Source of the DNA: Metellina segmentata
Lineage: Eukaryota > Arthropoda > Arachnida > Araneae > Tetragnathidae
Assembly: GCA_947359465.1 (NCBI GenBank)
Contig: OX375872.1
Location: 135,086,011 to 135,150,010 of the forward strand
DNA: 64,000 nucleotides
Reading direction: 5' to 3'
Part shown: positions 23,034 through 33,481 of the stretch, piece after piece
How positions within the stretch are numbered: the first letter of the stretch is position 1
Layout: the number at the start of each line of letters is the position of its first letter
Notes under the pieces: generated by a model
What the model was told of the DNA's origin: nothing
Databases searched by the model: none
The model's input: only the letters and a program-made list of their open reading frames with translations
Position numbers and translations under genes: made by a program

Positions 23034-23222
23034 AGGTAGTTAATTAACGTCGCACTGAATCAACACAACGGGCTAGTAGTAGCGGTCCGGAATGCGTCCC
23101 GTAGGAAAAGTTTTTCAAAATTACTTGGTGTTGTTCTCGGTTCTTTCCCTTGGGGATTGGTCTCTGACCGTCACCAATAGCCCGTTGTGTTGCTCCAGTG
23201 TTACGTTAATCAAATACCTACC
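23034..23222. mobile_element. two truncated SINE family A fragments, inverted
   Basis: The left part (23034-23105) is a 3' end in minus orientation (AACGTCGCACTGAATCAACA, ACAACGGGCT). The right part (23107-23222) is in plus orientation (ACCGTCACCAATAGCCCGTT, GTGTTGCTCCAGTG, ACCTACC). Together they form an imperfect palindrome of ~190 bp. Confidence 0.75.
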
Positions 23223-23371
23223 ATATCTACCTAATTATTACATTAAATTCTGGCGAAGTAGAATTTTCAGATAATATATTTCAGCAGGACATTTTATCAT
23301 AGAAATAAAATTATTATGTATTGATGCTCTACCACAGTTGATTTTAACATCAGGATTCCTTCTATTTTCAG

Positions 23372-23706
23372 GCCGACCAATCGGTATAGTGGTTAAGGTG
23401 TTAGCCTCTAGATCGGAATGTTCCTGGTTCGAATCCGGGTCCGGGCATGGATGTTTGTAAGCGTATGGTGTAGAGGCGGCTGGTGCACCTTAAATCTGTC
23501 GTGGCCGAAAGTCCTCACGTTGGGTTGGCGTGGTAGTTTGGAGAGTGGGGTGCCAGCTCAGGTGTTGCTTCGTCATCTGACCGTGGTTCAAAATGACGAA
23601 GTGTTGTCCTCGGATCTTTCCCTAAAGGGACTGATCCCGGACCGTCGTCAATAGCCCGTTGTGTTGCTGTAGTACGACGTTAACTAAAATTACCAATTAC
23701 CAATTA
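23372..23706 (+). mobile_element. SINE family A, full length, plus orientation (head type 1)
   Basis: Perfect 14-bp target duplications CCTTCTATTTTCAG at 23358-23371 and 23707-23720. The head has GGTATAGTGGTTAAGG (A-box region) and GGTTCGAATCC (B box). The body runs to AATTACCAATTACC. Inserted in a dispersed repeat whose uninterrupted relative lies at 17590-17650. Confidence 0.9.
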
Positions 23707-24059
23707 CCTTCTATTTTCAGACATTAATAAACTGAGATATCTGTCATTTTACTCCATTCGAAAATATTAATGATCACAGTCAACACTCAAAACTGTATTT
23801 ACTTCCGATAAGGATTTGACAATTATTTTAAACAGCAAAATGGTGTACAAAAATCCCTTACAACTTTGACATCTGCATTCTTTAAACTAATGTTAAACGG
23901 TAAATATATCTCTCTCGGGTTTCTTCTATTTTCAAGGACATTAACGGACTGATAAACCTGTTGTTTTACGGTTTGTAGAATAAAAATGATTTCAAACAAT
24001 ACTCAGATTTTGAGTTAACTTTTTGTAATCTTCAAACAAAATTTTTAGCGATGTAAAAA

Positions 24060-25160
24060 TGTCTTTTTAATAACTTGAAAAATTAATTTTGACGAACTCA
24101 ATCAACTATTGTTTTGCGCTTTTCGAGCAAAACGAGTGTGTTCCTATCCCCGAAGGAGATACAATCCAACCACAAAACTAGTACGATTTTCAATTTTGTT
24201 TGGAAAATTAATTTTGACAAACTAGATTCTCCCCCTTCTACTTTCTGTTTAAATCCCTCATTATTCTAATCAGTCTCTCATGCATTCCGTTGATATACAC
24301 TCTATAACAAAAAATTCGACGCACCAAGAAGGAATCATCCGATTGCTTTGAAATGTTCTTCTATGTTTAATTCATTCATTACTTTACAGTCTCACATGTA
24401 GTGTGTTGATGCTTTTAAGTCAACTTACAAGAGGCTTAAGCACAAGAGGCTAAGAGGAGCACAAGAGGCTAAGTCAACAACAAGGCTTAACCCCAAAAAG
24501 AGACGCAGTCCAACCTAATACTAGTAAAAAATGAAATATCAGTTTTGGTTGAAAATTAACTTTTGACAAACTTAATCAACTCTACGGCATATAAAGTAAT
24601 GATTAAAGTAAAGCAATTGAACCTAGACTTTAGCTACCGTATTTAATCAGTCTTCCGCATGCATCGTGTTGAAAGCAATGGTTGTAAAGACATCGAGCAA
24701 AGCAAACATGTTCTTTAGCCCGAATGAGATCCAGTCCAACCTTATGAAATGAAATATCAGTTTGGGTTGAAATATCAATTTTCACAAACTACATTCAACT
24801 ATGTTCAATTAACTCATTACTTTGCCCCACTGTGTGGAAAGTAGTGGTTTTAAAGTCATCGACCCAAACAAGCGATTCCCCTCCCTCTCTCTGTCTCTCC
24901 TCGCACAAAAGACTATCCAACCACAATAATTGTGCGTATTTCAGTTTGTTTTGAAGAAAGTTGAATTTACCTCGCACTAGTGCAACACGACAAGCTATTA
25001 CATTGTTGTTGGAAAAATTAATTTTTCAAAATTAGATCAGTCTTCTATGTTTAACTCCCTCGTTACTTTAATCGGTCTCCCGCATACATTGCGTGAACGC
25101 AATTGTTTCAAAGTCATCGAGTCAATCAGTTCTTCATCCCGAAAGAGACACCTTTCCTAG
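24060..25160. repeat. degenerate array, ~220-240 bp units
   Basis: Recurrent landmarks: AAATTAATTTTGACAAACT near 24087, 24210, 24553, 24775 and 25015; CATGCAT(T/C)G(C/T)GTTGA-like; GTTTTAAAGTCATCGA; a GAGA(T/C)(A/C)CA(A/G)TCCAACC motif. No coding potential. Confidence 0.6.
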
Positions 25161-25479
25161 AAGTGACCACAAATGCAAACAACCCGCTAAGCGAAAACCA
25201 AAAGGAATAGTGCCACTGAACTTGGGGTAAAGACGTCCCTGTCTTCCGGCAACTGTGATGACACCATTTCCCCCAAAAAAGGCGCATCCTGTTCCTTCTT
25301 AGTCTAGTCACAGACAGAAAAGAATTTACTCTTGATAAGGCTTCGAGCAAGGTCCCTACAGTTGCTGCCTACTCACAGCTAAGGTAAATTTGATATTCTC
25401 TTTCATGCGCTCATCAATCAACGGTTAGGAGTATTGGGTGCGTATGAGATATTTTTGAGTTTCAAAACGCAGTGTGATT

Positions 25480-26960
25480 GAGGATCAACTGCGTTTCCGA
25501 AATGGTTAGGACGAACCTGGTGTAATGACCAAATTGGGGAGATTTTTTTTTGATCGATTATCTGTGGTTGAGATGAAGAAAGAGAAAGTTGTTGATGGTG
25601 TTAATCTGATAATAATAATAATAAACGATTTCAGCTTAAAATCGGTAAAACGTAGACGTGGTGCTTGGAGAAAATACGTATTTTGGGTTATCTCGATCTT
25701 TTTCTGCTGTTTTCTGAGTTTGGGTTCCAGCCCCGACCATCTTTGCTTTAAAATGGGTTAGTTAAAGATTATCAGAAATATGTCGCCGCTTGCAAAATTT
25801 GTTAAGGTGATATGATCTTTCGTGTCAATTCAAGCTGCAGTGCTTTTGAGGCCCACCCGTGTTTCCGAAATGTTTGGCAGTTTTGGATAACTGATGAATT
25901 TTCGGACAAATTGGGAGCTATTTTTCGGATAGAATGTCTTGTGAGGTGAAAGAGAAAGTTATTGATGGTGTTTGATTTCAGTTTAAGATCGGTAAAACAT
26001 AGATGTATTGTTTGATCTCAATGGGCATTCTCAATTATTTGTAACATTTTCTGCTGTTTTTCTGAGTTTGGGTTTAAGCCCCATTTATCTTCGTTTTTTA
26101 AGGAGTTCGTTAAAGATCAGAAATATGTGTCAACGCTTACAAATTTTTTCAAGTGATTAAAAATGTAACGATTCTTAATGTTAATTCAAAATGCAGGCTT
26201 TTGGGAAGTTTTGGACAATAGCTGATGAATTTTTGTACAAGTTGGAGATATATTTTTCGAATAGATTATCTTGTGAGGTAAAAGAAAGTTATTAATGGTG
26301 TTCAATTTCAGTTCAAAATCGGTAAAAATTAAATGTGTTGCTAGGAGTTCTCAATGGGCATTCTCAATTATTTGTAGCATTTTTTACTATTTTTCTGAGT
26401 TTGGGCTTCAGCCCCATTCATTCGTAGTTTTAAAATGGGTTAATTAAAGATGATCAGAAATATGTCACCACTTACAAAAAATCTTAAAGTGTTTAAAGAT
26501 ATAACTATTATTTGTGTCAATTCAAAATGCAGTGTTTTGAGAACCACCTGTGTTTCCGAAATTTTTGGCAGTTTTGAAAAATAACTGATTAATTTTCCAT
26601 ACAAAGTGGGGAGATATTTTTCAGATAGATTATCTGGTGAGGTAAGGAATAGAAAGATGTTGTGGAATGGTGTTTACATTTCAAGTTTCTGATATGGTTT
26701 AGACACACGCTAATAAACTTTGGTGCAAATTGGAGGATACTTTCGGGTAGATTATCTGGTGAGGTGGGGAAAGAGAAGGTAGTCGAGAGTGTTAATGTTT
26801 TTAGTTGGATAGTAATAGACATAAACGAAATCATTTTAAAATACGTAAAACGTAAATATGTTGCTTGGAGTAAAATGGGTATTGTCAATTATTTGCATCT
26901 CTTTCTGGTGTTATTCCTGACAGATAGCTTGCATTTCAGTCACGTTAGCTTTTTTTTTCT
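25480..26960. repeat. degenerate satellite-like array, ~350 bp units
   Basis: About four units carry: TGTTTCCGAAATG; TTTTTCGGATAGATTATCTG; GTGAGGT(G)AAAGA; TGATGGTGTT; TTCAGTTTAAAATCGGTAAA; AATTATTTGTAGCATTTTT; TTTCTGAGTTTGGG; CAGCCCCATT; and TAAAGATNATCAGAAATATG. Units begin near 25490, 25860, 26200 and 26550. Short open frames within it shift between units, so they are not genes. Confidence 0.75.
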
Positions 26961-27447
26961 AAGGTAACCCATAGAACAAAATTACCAAAAATTCAATTTT
27001 GATATTTTTGTTTTAAACTAAGTAGTTTTCAAGCTATTAAGAATTAATTGCGTTTCTTTGTAGATGTTAAGCAAGTAGATTTAAAAAATATATTTTTTTT
27101 TAATGTAAGCCATTGACATTTGGAGTGTCTTTAACTACTGATTTCTTTGATGTAACTTCTTTGACTAAAAATATATCTTTTCACAAAACCTAATATAAGG
27201 TGACTATTGACATTTTATGTGACATTGAAGTAACATCTGGACTCTAATACGTGTTTAACCAAAGTTTTTACGACTATTCAAATATACACCAGCGCGAAAA
27301 AAAAAATTAAGGAGTATCATTATTATTAAGGGTTACAACTTCAAAATAAAACGGAGCAGTCCGTGGCGATTTGCATAACTGAGGATATTCAGTGGAAAGC
27401 TGGAGCATATTAAAATTTTTTTTGAAATCAGAGGGTCTAACACATCG

Positions 27448-27712
27448 ACCTTAAAATGAAATAGACGAATCATGTGGGCGGAGTCGCTGTCGTAAGATCC
27501 CTGAAGGGTAAATCACAAATCGACTTAGCCGATTGGCTGTGGAAGCGTAGACTAGTGTTTTTGATCACAGTGAATAATCACTTTAACCAATCAATACTTT
27601 AGAATTCATGCTTTTACCCACAACCACGTGGTACATCTTCAAACCGAGCAACTGGAAGAAATAACATGAAGCTGCGGGCACATGCTCCGTCTATTTCATT
27701 TTAAGGTAAATG
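27448..27712. mobile_element. MITE with TIR ACCTTAAAATGAAATAGACG
   Basis: The left terminus ACCTTAAAATGAAATAGACG (27450) is the exact inverse of CGTCTATTTCATTTTAAGGT (ending ~27708). The interior contains a segment of the hairpin repeat family (GCTTTTACCCACAACCACG). The target duplication is not clear, so the superfamily is undetermined. Confidence 0.7.
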
Positions 27713-27734
27713 TGGTCTAACATAGATTGGTTGG

Positions 27735-27830
27735 TTTTCTTGGCGATTTATGGCCATATTTGATCCGAAAAACACAAGACAGAGACAAGTAAAAAATGTC
27801 GTGAAAGGGGGAAAAGAGGCATTGGGTAAC
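27735..27830 (-). mobile_element. SINE family B fragment
   Basis: TTGGCGATTTATGGCCATAT, then AACACAAGACAGAGACAAGT: weak match to the left half of the family B copies. Confidence 0.4.
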
Positions 27831-27897
27831 AGAGTATTGGGATGAAAGCAAAAAAACCCGTGGAGTGCGACTTCCGTGCTTTCCGTGACCTTTCGTA

Positions 27898-28276
27898 CAC
27901 GACGGTCGTTGGTTTAACTATCAAACTAAATTTTACTATTTTTTAATAATTGTGAAATTAATATTCATAAAATTATGAATCGAAACATGGGTAAATTTTG
28001 ATTCCATGCGATTCAACTGATACTGAAACATCGGAATTCCAAATTTTTCAGCTCATTACGTGTATAATTAGTAGCGCAGTGAGACTGTTTGCAATATTTG
28101 ATGATTATTATCGTTATTGGGGATTGTTCACAAAGTGAAAACAGAAATGTCTGCCAACAGATCCCGGGATTCAATCAGAATGGATTCTGATTTTGTCGCC
28201 AGCTTAACAAACTCCATGCCACGGCGCCTACAACAGGTCATTGACTACGATGGCCACTACACCAAAGACAGTAAAT
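27898..28276 (+). mobile_element. Tc1-like transposase tail, copy 1
   Basis: The frame 28117-28276 ends in SLTNSMPRRLQQVIDYDGHY, which corresponds to the C-terminal SMPRR-x-QAVI-x-A-x-GG-H-TKY region of Tc1-family transposases (family pattern from general knowledge). The DDE catalytic part is absent. The same ~360 bp recur at 29527-29888 with very few differences. Confidence 0.65.
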
Positions 28277-28290
28277 CCTATGTGGAAAGT

Positions 28291-28553
28291 GGTTCCGTGC
28301 ATGGATGTTTGTAAACGTATGGTGTAGAGGCGGCTGGTGCACCTTAAATCTGTCGTGGCCGAAAGTCCTCACGTTGGGTTGGCGTGGAAGTTTGGAGAGT
28401 GGGGTGCCAGTTCAGGTGTTGCTTCGTCATCTGACCGTAGTTCAAAATTACGAGGTGTCGTCCTCGGATCGTTCCCTTAAGGGACTGATCCCGGACCGTC
28501 GTCAATAGCCCGTTGTGTTGCTCTAGTACGACCTTAACTAAAATTACCAATTA
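28291..28553 (+). mobile_element. SINE family A, 5'-truncated
   Basis: Lacks the tRNA head and starts at GGTTCCGTGCATGGATGTTT. Ends AAATTACCAATTA. Perfect 14-bp target duplications CCTATGTGGAAAGT (28277-28290, 28554-28567). 5' truncation with a target duplication is the mark of target-primed reverse transcription. Confidence 0.9.
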
Positions 28554-28629
28554 CCTATGTGGAAAGTACAGATCACTATATTACCTCGAGTCTATGAAGC
28601 CCGTGCACACCTAAAAGTGATATTGTAAC

Positions 28630-29012
28630 TAGTGATGGGGGAATATTCGAATGCAAAAGTATACATTCACCTCGATACTTAAAAGTAACCGTTGTACTCG
28701 ATTCTTTTCCAAAGTATTCGAAGACCAACGTATTCAGATACAAATTTCGGACACAAGGGAATTAGTAGCGTATTGTAGACCTCTCAGTAGCGGATCCGAA
28801 CCATGATCCGGTATGTTACACTATGCTAGAGAGGATGGAGATGGCTAGGTATTATTTTTACATAATAGTCAAATATCGTAGTTCTTTAATTCTTACTATC
28901 GATTAATCGTTTTTGTATATGTATTCGAACACTTACTCGATACTTGAAAATACTCGAATACCAAGTGTTTGATAACTTTCGAGTCAAACGTGTTCGATTC
29001 TGGCCATCACTA
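28630..29012. mobile_element. hAT-type MITE, 383 bp
   Basis: Ends TAGTGATGG and CCATCACTA with an 8-bp target duplication ATTGTAAC (28622-28629, 29013-29020), as expected for hAT elements. The interior is rich in TACTCGA and TATTCGAA motifs. No ORF. Confidence 0.88.
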
Positions 29013-29020
29013 ATTGTAAC

Positions 29021-29290
29021 GTTCCAAAAAACAGCTTGGTGTCTGAGGTCATCACAACTGACATTCGGCCGAAAATTCCCGAAACATCCATCGGTCTGAT
29101 CTTTAATGGTGGCCTAATTGCCTTTCAGGTGATTTTTAGGGGAGCACAACGCCCCCTGTGCTTGAACTTCTATCAGGGATATCTTGGAGAGCTCGAGCTG
29201 AGCAGAGGTGTTTTTTTATGAGGTGCTCGTTAGCCACGGCCGCTGAGTGGATCCCATTTTTGCATGTTTGGCATTGACCTCAACCTAATA
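29021..29290. other. no gene recognised
   Basis: GC content is somewhat higher than in the surroundings. A 61-codon open frame at 29036-29221 has no known motif and may be a remnant. Confidence 0.3.
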
Positions 29291-29292
29291 CG

Positions 29293-29526
29293 AGGTAGGT
29301 AGGCATTTTGATTAACGTCGCACTGGAGCAACACAACGGGCTATCGCCGACAGTCCGGGATCAACCCCGAAGGGAAAGATCGAGGACAACACCACGTTAT
29401 TTAAAACCGCATTCAGATGACGAGGCTACACCTGAACTGGCACCTACTCTCCAAACTTGCACACCCCTCAAACGTGAGGACATTTGAGGCCAAGGCGGAT
29501 TTAACATGCGCCAACCCTTTTTGTAA
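29293..29526 (-). mobile_element. SINE family A copy, truncated
   Basis: GTAGGTAGGCATTTTGATTA, CGCACTGGAGCAACACAACG, GGTCCGGGATCAACCCCGAA-like body, ending near TTGTAAACGACG without a head. It abuts the second Tc1 tail. Confidence 0.75.
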
Positions 29527-29888
29527 ACGACGGTCGTTGGTTTAATTATCAAACTAAATTTTACTATTTTTTATTAATTATGAAATTAATATTCATAAAA
29601 TTATGAATAGAAACATGGGTAAATTTTGATTCCGTGCGATTCAACTGTTATTGAAACATCGGAATACCAAATTTTTCAGCTCATTACGTGTATAATTAGT
29701 AGCGCAGTGAGACTGTTTGCAAAATTCGATGATTATTATCGTTATTGGGGATTGTTCACAAAGTGAAAACAGAAATTTCTGCCAACAGATCCCGGGATTC
29801 AATCAGAATGGATTCTGATTTTGTCGCCAGCTTAACAAACTCCATGCCACGGCGCCTGCAACAGGTCATTGACTACGATGGCCACTAC
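29527..29888 (+). mobile_element. Tc1-like transposase tail, copy 2
   Basis: Almost identical to 27898-28260, including TTTGTCGCCAGCTTAACAAA and CACGGCGCC(T)GCAACAGG. The copies diverge after GATGGCCACTAC. Very high similarity over ~360 bp implies a recent duplication or a young transposon family. Confidence 0.65.
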
Positions 29889-31545
29889 ATGTCATATTCA
29901 CTCTTTTCTAGGCAAAATTTAAGTTCATAATTCAGATATTTCTGAAACATAATAATTAACTACCTATTTATACTACTGTAGGTTAGGATTCTAACAATTC
30001 ACTTATTGCATACAACTACACTATCTAAGTGTCACACTCTAACAAACCTTCCTCGAGCAGTCGCTAAAGCTACACTTACTACCGGAATCCTACTATCTGA
30101 TCGGAATCCGCCCTTTCTAATGCGGAGTTCAATTTTAACACGCTCCCTAATTGGTTTTTATGGATTTTCTCGGCCGTTTGTCATTATTTTTTCATCAAAT
30201 CCGTATAAAAATTGTGTGCGGAATCAGAATTTGTGATAAAAGATGGGGGTTCGTATTGAAATTGTCGGAGCAAGCACCCAATATACTATGAAGACGGCAT
30301 CTTAGACAAATTTTAAATATTGATATTTATAGAAAACATTTAGCCCTATCGATTGCAACCTTCCGTTTTGTTCTGCAATGTAAATTGTGCAATTGCGATC
30401 GGGTGAGTCGTTTTTTTGTTGTTGACGGCTGTACATATTGCATTATTGAATAAACGTTAGCTTATTTATAATTTAGGCAGTTTCGTTTAGGCACTTGGCC
30501 CGCTACGTCGCAATATGCCCCTGAGGGCCCTCTAAGAAAGGAATGGGTTCTGCCACCGCAACAACCCAACCTCATTATCTCCATGCAAACAAACTCGGTG
30601 CAAAGCCTGCATCAGTGTTCAAGGTGGTCATACAGCCTATAAAGGCCCAGATCCGATCTCTTTTTAAATTTTCACAGTCACCCTTCTGTCTCATGACATC
30701 CATTACATGACACCACTTCAGTTCAAAGACTGTTCGCTTATGCCCTTTCATCGTTTTGTTTTTACTCGTCATATGGTATTGAATAAATTTGCGTCTCATT
30801 ATCAAAACTAGTAACGCAACACCAATCATACAATTGTAAATTTATTTGTTCTAGGAGATTATTACTATTACTAGAAATACACATCTCCACGTTTCTTAAT
30901 ACATTTCTTATAAGATTGATCAGTATTAAAAGGCTAGTGAATTCGGAAATTTCGTTTAAAACGCAGAATTAAAAATGAAAATGCGTCTAAAAAGCCGGGA
31001 AATTGTGGAATAAGAATAACGAACATATTCAAAGTGCAGTCGGTACATGGTTATCAAGGTAATGGGATATTCATGCAATGAAGCAGACTGTGATTAATGT
31101 GTTTGTCATACTGCGCGCATTTCTTTTGTGAATTTTTAAAAAAATTTCGAGCGCTTTCTCCTTAGAATTATAATTTTTCTTGATTAACCTTGAGGACATT
31201 TACATTTCAGAATATTTATAAAATATGTAACAAAGAAATAGATCTATTCTTGTTTTACCTATATTTGGTTACATTTTCATGTAATTGTGTGTCCATCTAC
31301 TGTCCCCAATTTTTCCTCAACAAATTTGTCACTATTTTTGTTAATTATTGCGAGATTCCAAATTCCATAGCCAGCTTTGGTAGAATGTATCAAAATAAAG
31401 GGATTTTGAGTTTGCTCTTCTGTATTTGCAACTTTCCTTGTCTGAGTATGCCCCTTACTTGACATTGCCAATCTTATGTTTGGCGCCAGGTTGGCCAAAT
31501 ATGGTCCTTGTGCCATAAAAGAAAAACCAAGAGGACACACATATG
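29889..31545. other. no gene recognised
   Basis: Includes a GC-richer patch at ~30000-30240 and at ~30480-30840 with short open frames on either strand. None shows a known domain, signal peptide or splice context. Probably anonymous transposon debris. Confidence 0.35.
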
Positions 31546-32211
31546 CAGGGTGATTCGAAATTCCGTAGTCAAACTGTAAAGTGTGGTAGATTGCTTCAAA
31601 ATTAACCTTTTTATCAAAAAAAGGTATGTGCACAGCTGTTCCGCGTATGTGCTAGAGGTCGCTGTTTGACACGTTTGAAAAATACTTCTCTTATTAAACT
31701 GTCATTCTCGGGTGAAAAAGCATTATAAGAATTTCAAAAGGCTGTTGCATATAATAAGGGAGCTGCCAGTAAAAATGGTAGAATAAACCGACCAATAAAA
31801 CTTTTTCCCAATAGGCGGATTTAACCCTCCTGGTGGTTGTCTCGACGAAGACACTCGTCATTAACGAAACTGACCAGATCTTGATGGACGAGATATATCG
31901 TAATTAGAAAAAAACTGATCAGATCTTGAACTCGTTATCACAAAACAAATCGGTAATATCTTAATGACAAGATATCTCGTCATCCGCAAAGTTACCCTAT
32001 TGATGGACGATATCTCATCAAAGCCAATTTAGTGCAGATATCTCATCAAAACCAATTTAGGGTTAATTTCGCGTATAAAGTCTCTTATTTCTGGAGAACT
32101 CGAACTTCTCGATTTATCCGCAGCAAGCCACTGATGATTCTGTAAAAAAATGTTAATTTCTATGCACCTTTCCATCTTTAATAGCTTGTCCCGGAATTTC
32201 GAATCATCCTG
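31546..32211. mobile_element. TIR element carrying an inserted MITE
   Basis: Left end CAGGGTGATTCGAAATTCCG and right end CGGAATTTCGAATCATCCTG are inverted repeats with a single mismatch over 20 bp. TA follows the right end (32212-32213); the left flank reads TATG, so the TA duplication is imperfect. No transposase. The MITE at 31825-32062 is nested inside. Confidence 0.75.
31825..32062. mobile_element. TTAA-type MITE, copy 4 (best flanks)
   Basis: TTAA (31821-31824) then CCCTCCTGGTGGTTGTC at the left; ACCAATTTAGGG then TTAA (32063-32066) at the right. TTAA duplications and CCCT termini suit a piggyBac-derived MITE. The interior repeats GATCTTGATGGACGAGATAT and ATGACAAGATATCTCGTCAT. Confidence 0.75.
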
Positions 32212-32299
32212 TATTTATTTATTATTGACATGAGAAACATATTTTTTAACTTAACATCAACACAATTTCATCCCTCTTAGATGAGATTCTGTCCTAATT

Positions 32300-32490
32300 T
32301 TCTCACCTGGGCGTGGAGTGGAAGTTCGAAGAATGGGGTGTCTTTTCAGGTGTGACCTCGTCATCTGACAATGGTTCAAAACTCCTGGTTGGTGTCTTCG
32401 GACCTTTCCCTACGGGATTAATCCCGTACCTTCGCCTATTGCCAATAGTGCGACGTCAATTCAACTACATACCTGTCCTAATTTTCGATT
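32300..32490 (+). mobile_element. SINE family A, 5'-truncated
   Basis: GGGCGTGGAGTGGAAGTTCG, CCTCGTCATCTGACAATGGT, TTTCCCTACGGGATTAATCC, ending TGCGACGTCAATTCAACTAC. It lies 75-265 bp upstream of the TATA box of secreted-protein gene 2, so it is part of that gene's upstream region. Confidence 0.7.
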
Positions 32491-32564
32491 GCATTTTCGA
32501 GAAGGGAGCAAGCCATCTGATTGATTCCTCAACTCCACCCGACACACCTCGTTTCAGTAAAACC

Positions 32565-32573
32565 TATAAAAGG
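32565..32573 (+). promoter_or_regulatory. TATA box of secreted-protein gene 2
   Basis: TATAAAAGG, with an arthropod-type initiator TTCAGCTT at 32600-32607 about 35 bp downstream. A possible first exon runs from ~32602 to 32647 (GCCTCAG, then GTGTTC as a donor). The acceptor TTAATATTATAG ends at 32753, eight bases before the ATG. Confidence 0.6.
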
Positions 32574-32761
32574 CTTTGACTAACTGAAATCTGTTCTGTT
32601 CAGCTTCTAGCAAGTGCTTCACAGGAGATCAAGGGCCTTCGCCTCAGGTGTTCCAGTCAGTCTAAAACATTACTGTCAATTGCATATTTATAAATCAAAC
32701 ACTTATCTCATATTTCCAAGCATAAGTCTAAGAACTTTCTTTTAATATTATAGGTATAACT

Positions 32762-33103
32762 ATGCGCTGTCTTGTCCTGGGCATTGTCTTTTTCGTCTGG
32801 ATGTTTCTGTCCGCCCTAACTTCCCCTCCACCAGACATGAAACTTCTTCTCCCGAGAAAAGATACCTCATCAGAAATGGAATCCAGGCAGCTGGGACCTA
32901 TAGGATTAACAGTTCTAGGGGCCTTGACCCTTCCTATTTTGATTCCAGTAGGAGTGGCCAGACTTGTCAGCAGACTGACTAATCTCGGCAACAGCACAAC
33001 CTCAACTGGAGTGACGGTTCGACCCGTAATTTTGCCAGGAAGATCTCTGAGGCTCCCACTTTTTCGATATCATCACGGAACGTCATTTCGGAGGCAGGAA
33101 TGA
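32762..33103 (+). CDS. small secreted protein of unknown family, member 2 (113 aa)
   Basis: Function unknown. The ATG at 32762 follows a splice acceptor (TATTATAG, ending 32753) and starts a signal peptide: MRCLVLGIVFFVWMFLSALT, with cleavage around residue 20. Residues 42-68 are the family segment: RQLG, then GALTLPILIPVGVARLVSRL. From G53 the spacing to PIL (58-60), R71 and N74 is the same as in the other two members. The tail (residues 75-113) is short, Ser/Thr-rich then basic, with PGRSLRLPLFRYHHG and ending RRQE. There are no cysteines after the signal peptide. TATA box, short 5' untranslated exon and AATAAA at 33234 give a compact gene of ~700 bp. Its 3' flank has been tandemly duplicated. 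Confidence 0.78.
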   Translation: MRCLVLGIVFFVWMFLSALTSPPPDMKLLLPRKDTSSEMESRQLGPIGLTVLGALTLPILIPVGVARLVSRLTNLGNSTTSTGVTVRPVILPGRSLRLPLFRYHHGTSFRRQE

Positions 33104-33233
33104 GTAAGGCTGTGAGCTTCTTGATTTGAACTTTGTTGCTGGTATTTCAGTGTATGAAATGTGAGGAGTGAAAATATCTACGTAAAACATAATTTAAAGT
33201 ACTCGTTTTTCTTGTGGCGTTGTATTTATTCTG

Positions 33234-33239
33234 AATAAA
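33234..33239 (+). terminator. poly(A) signal of secreted-protein gene 2
   Basis: AATAAA in CTGAATAAAGG, 131 bp after the stop codon. In the duplicated unit downstream the corresponding site is changed to TTGAATTTAG. Confidence 0.6.
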
Positions 33240-33299
33240 GGTTTATGTTCCCTTCACTGTAAGTCATTATTTTTCTGGTTTTCTTAATTTTACCATTAA

Positions 33300-33481
33300 C
33301 CTTCCTGGTGGTTGTTTCTACGAGATTTCTCGTCATTAGCAAAACTAACCATATCCTTGACAGACAAAATATCTCGTGCATCAAGATCTCGTCTCTTAAC
33401 ATTAGAAGAAAACGGATCACATTTTTGTCTCGTCATCATCAAAACAACGGCAAGATCCTAATGACGAGATATCTCGTCGGT
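33300..33481. mobile_element. TTAA-type MITE, copy 5
   Basis: TTAA (33296-33299), CTTCCTGGTGGTTGTTTCTACG at the left, then ATGACGAGATATCTCGTCGG, followed by TTTAA. The duplicated unit at 33770-34075 has no insertion at the matching place (ACCATTAATCGTGCATTCAG), giving an empty-site comparison. Confidence 0.75.

Noticed and set aside
23372..23450. Possible tRNA gene
   Set aside because: A- and B-box-like sequences are present, but it is the head of a SINE with target duplications and a body; the acceptor arm is not matched.
21454..28550. Recurrent frames such as WCRGGWCTLNLSWPKVL on both strands
   Set aside because: They coincide with SINE family A copies and appear wherever a copy lies in the right orientation; not genes.
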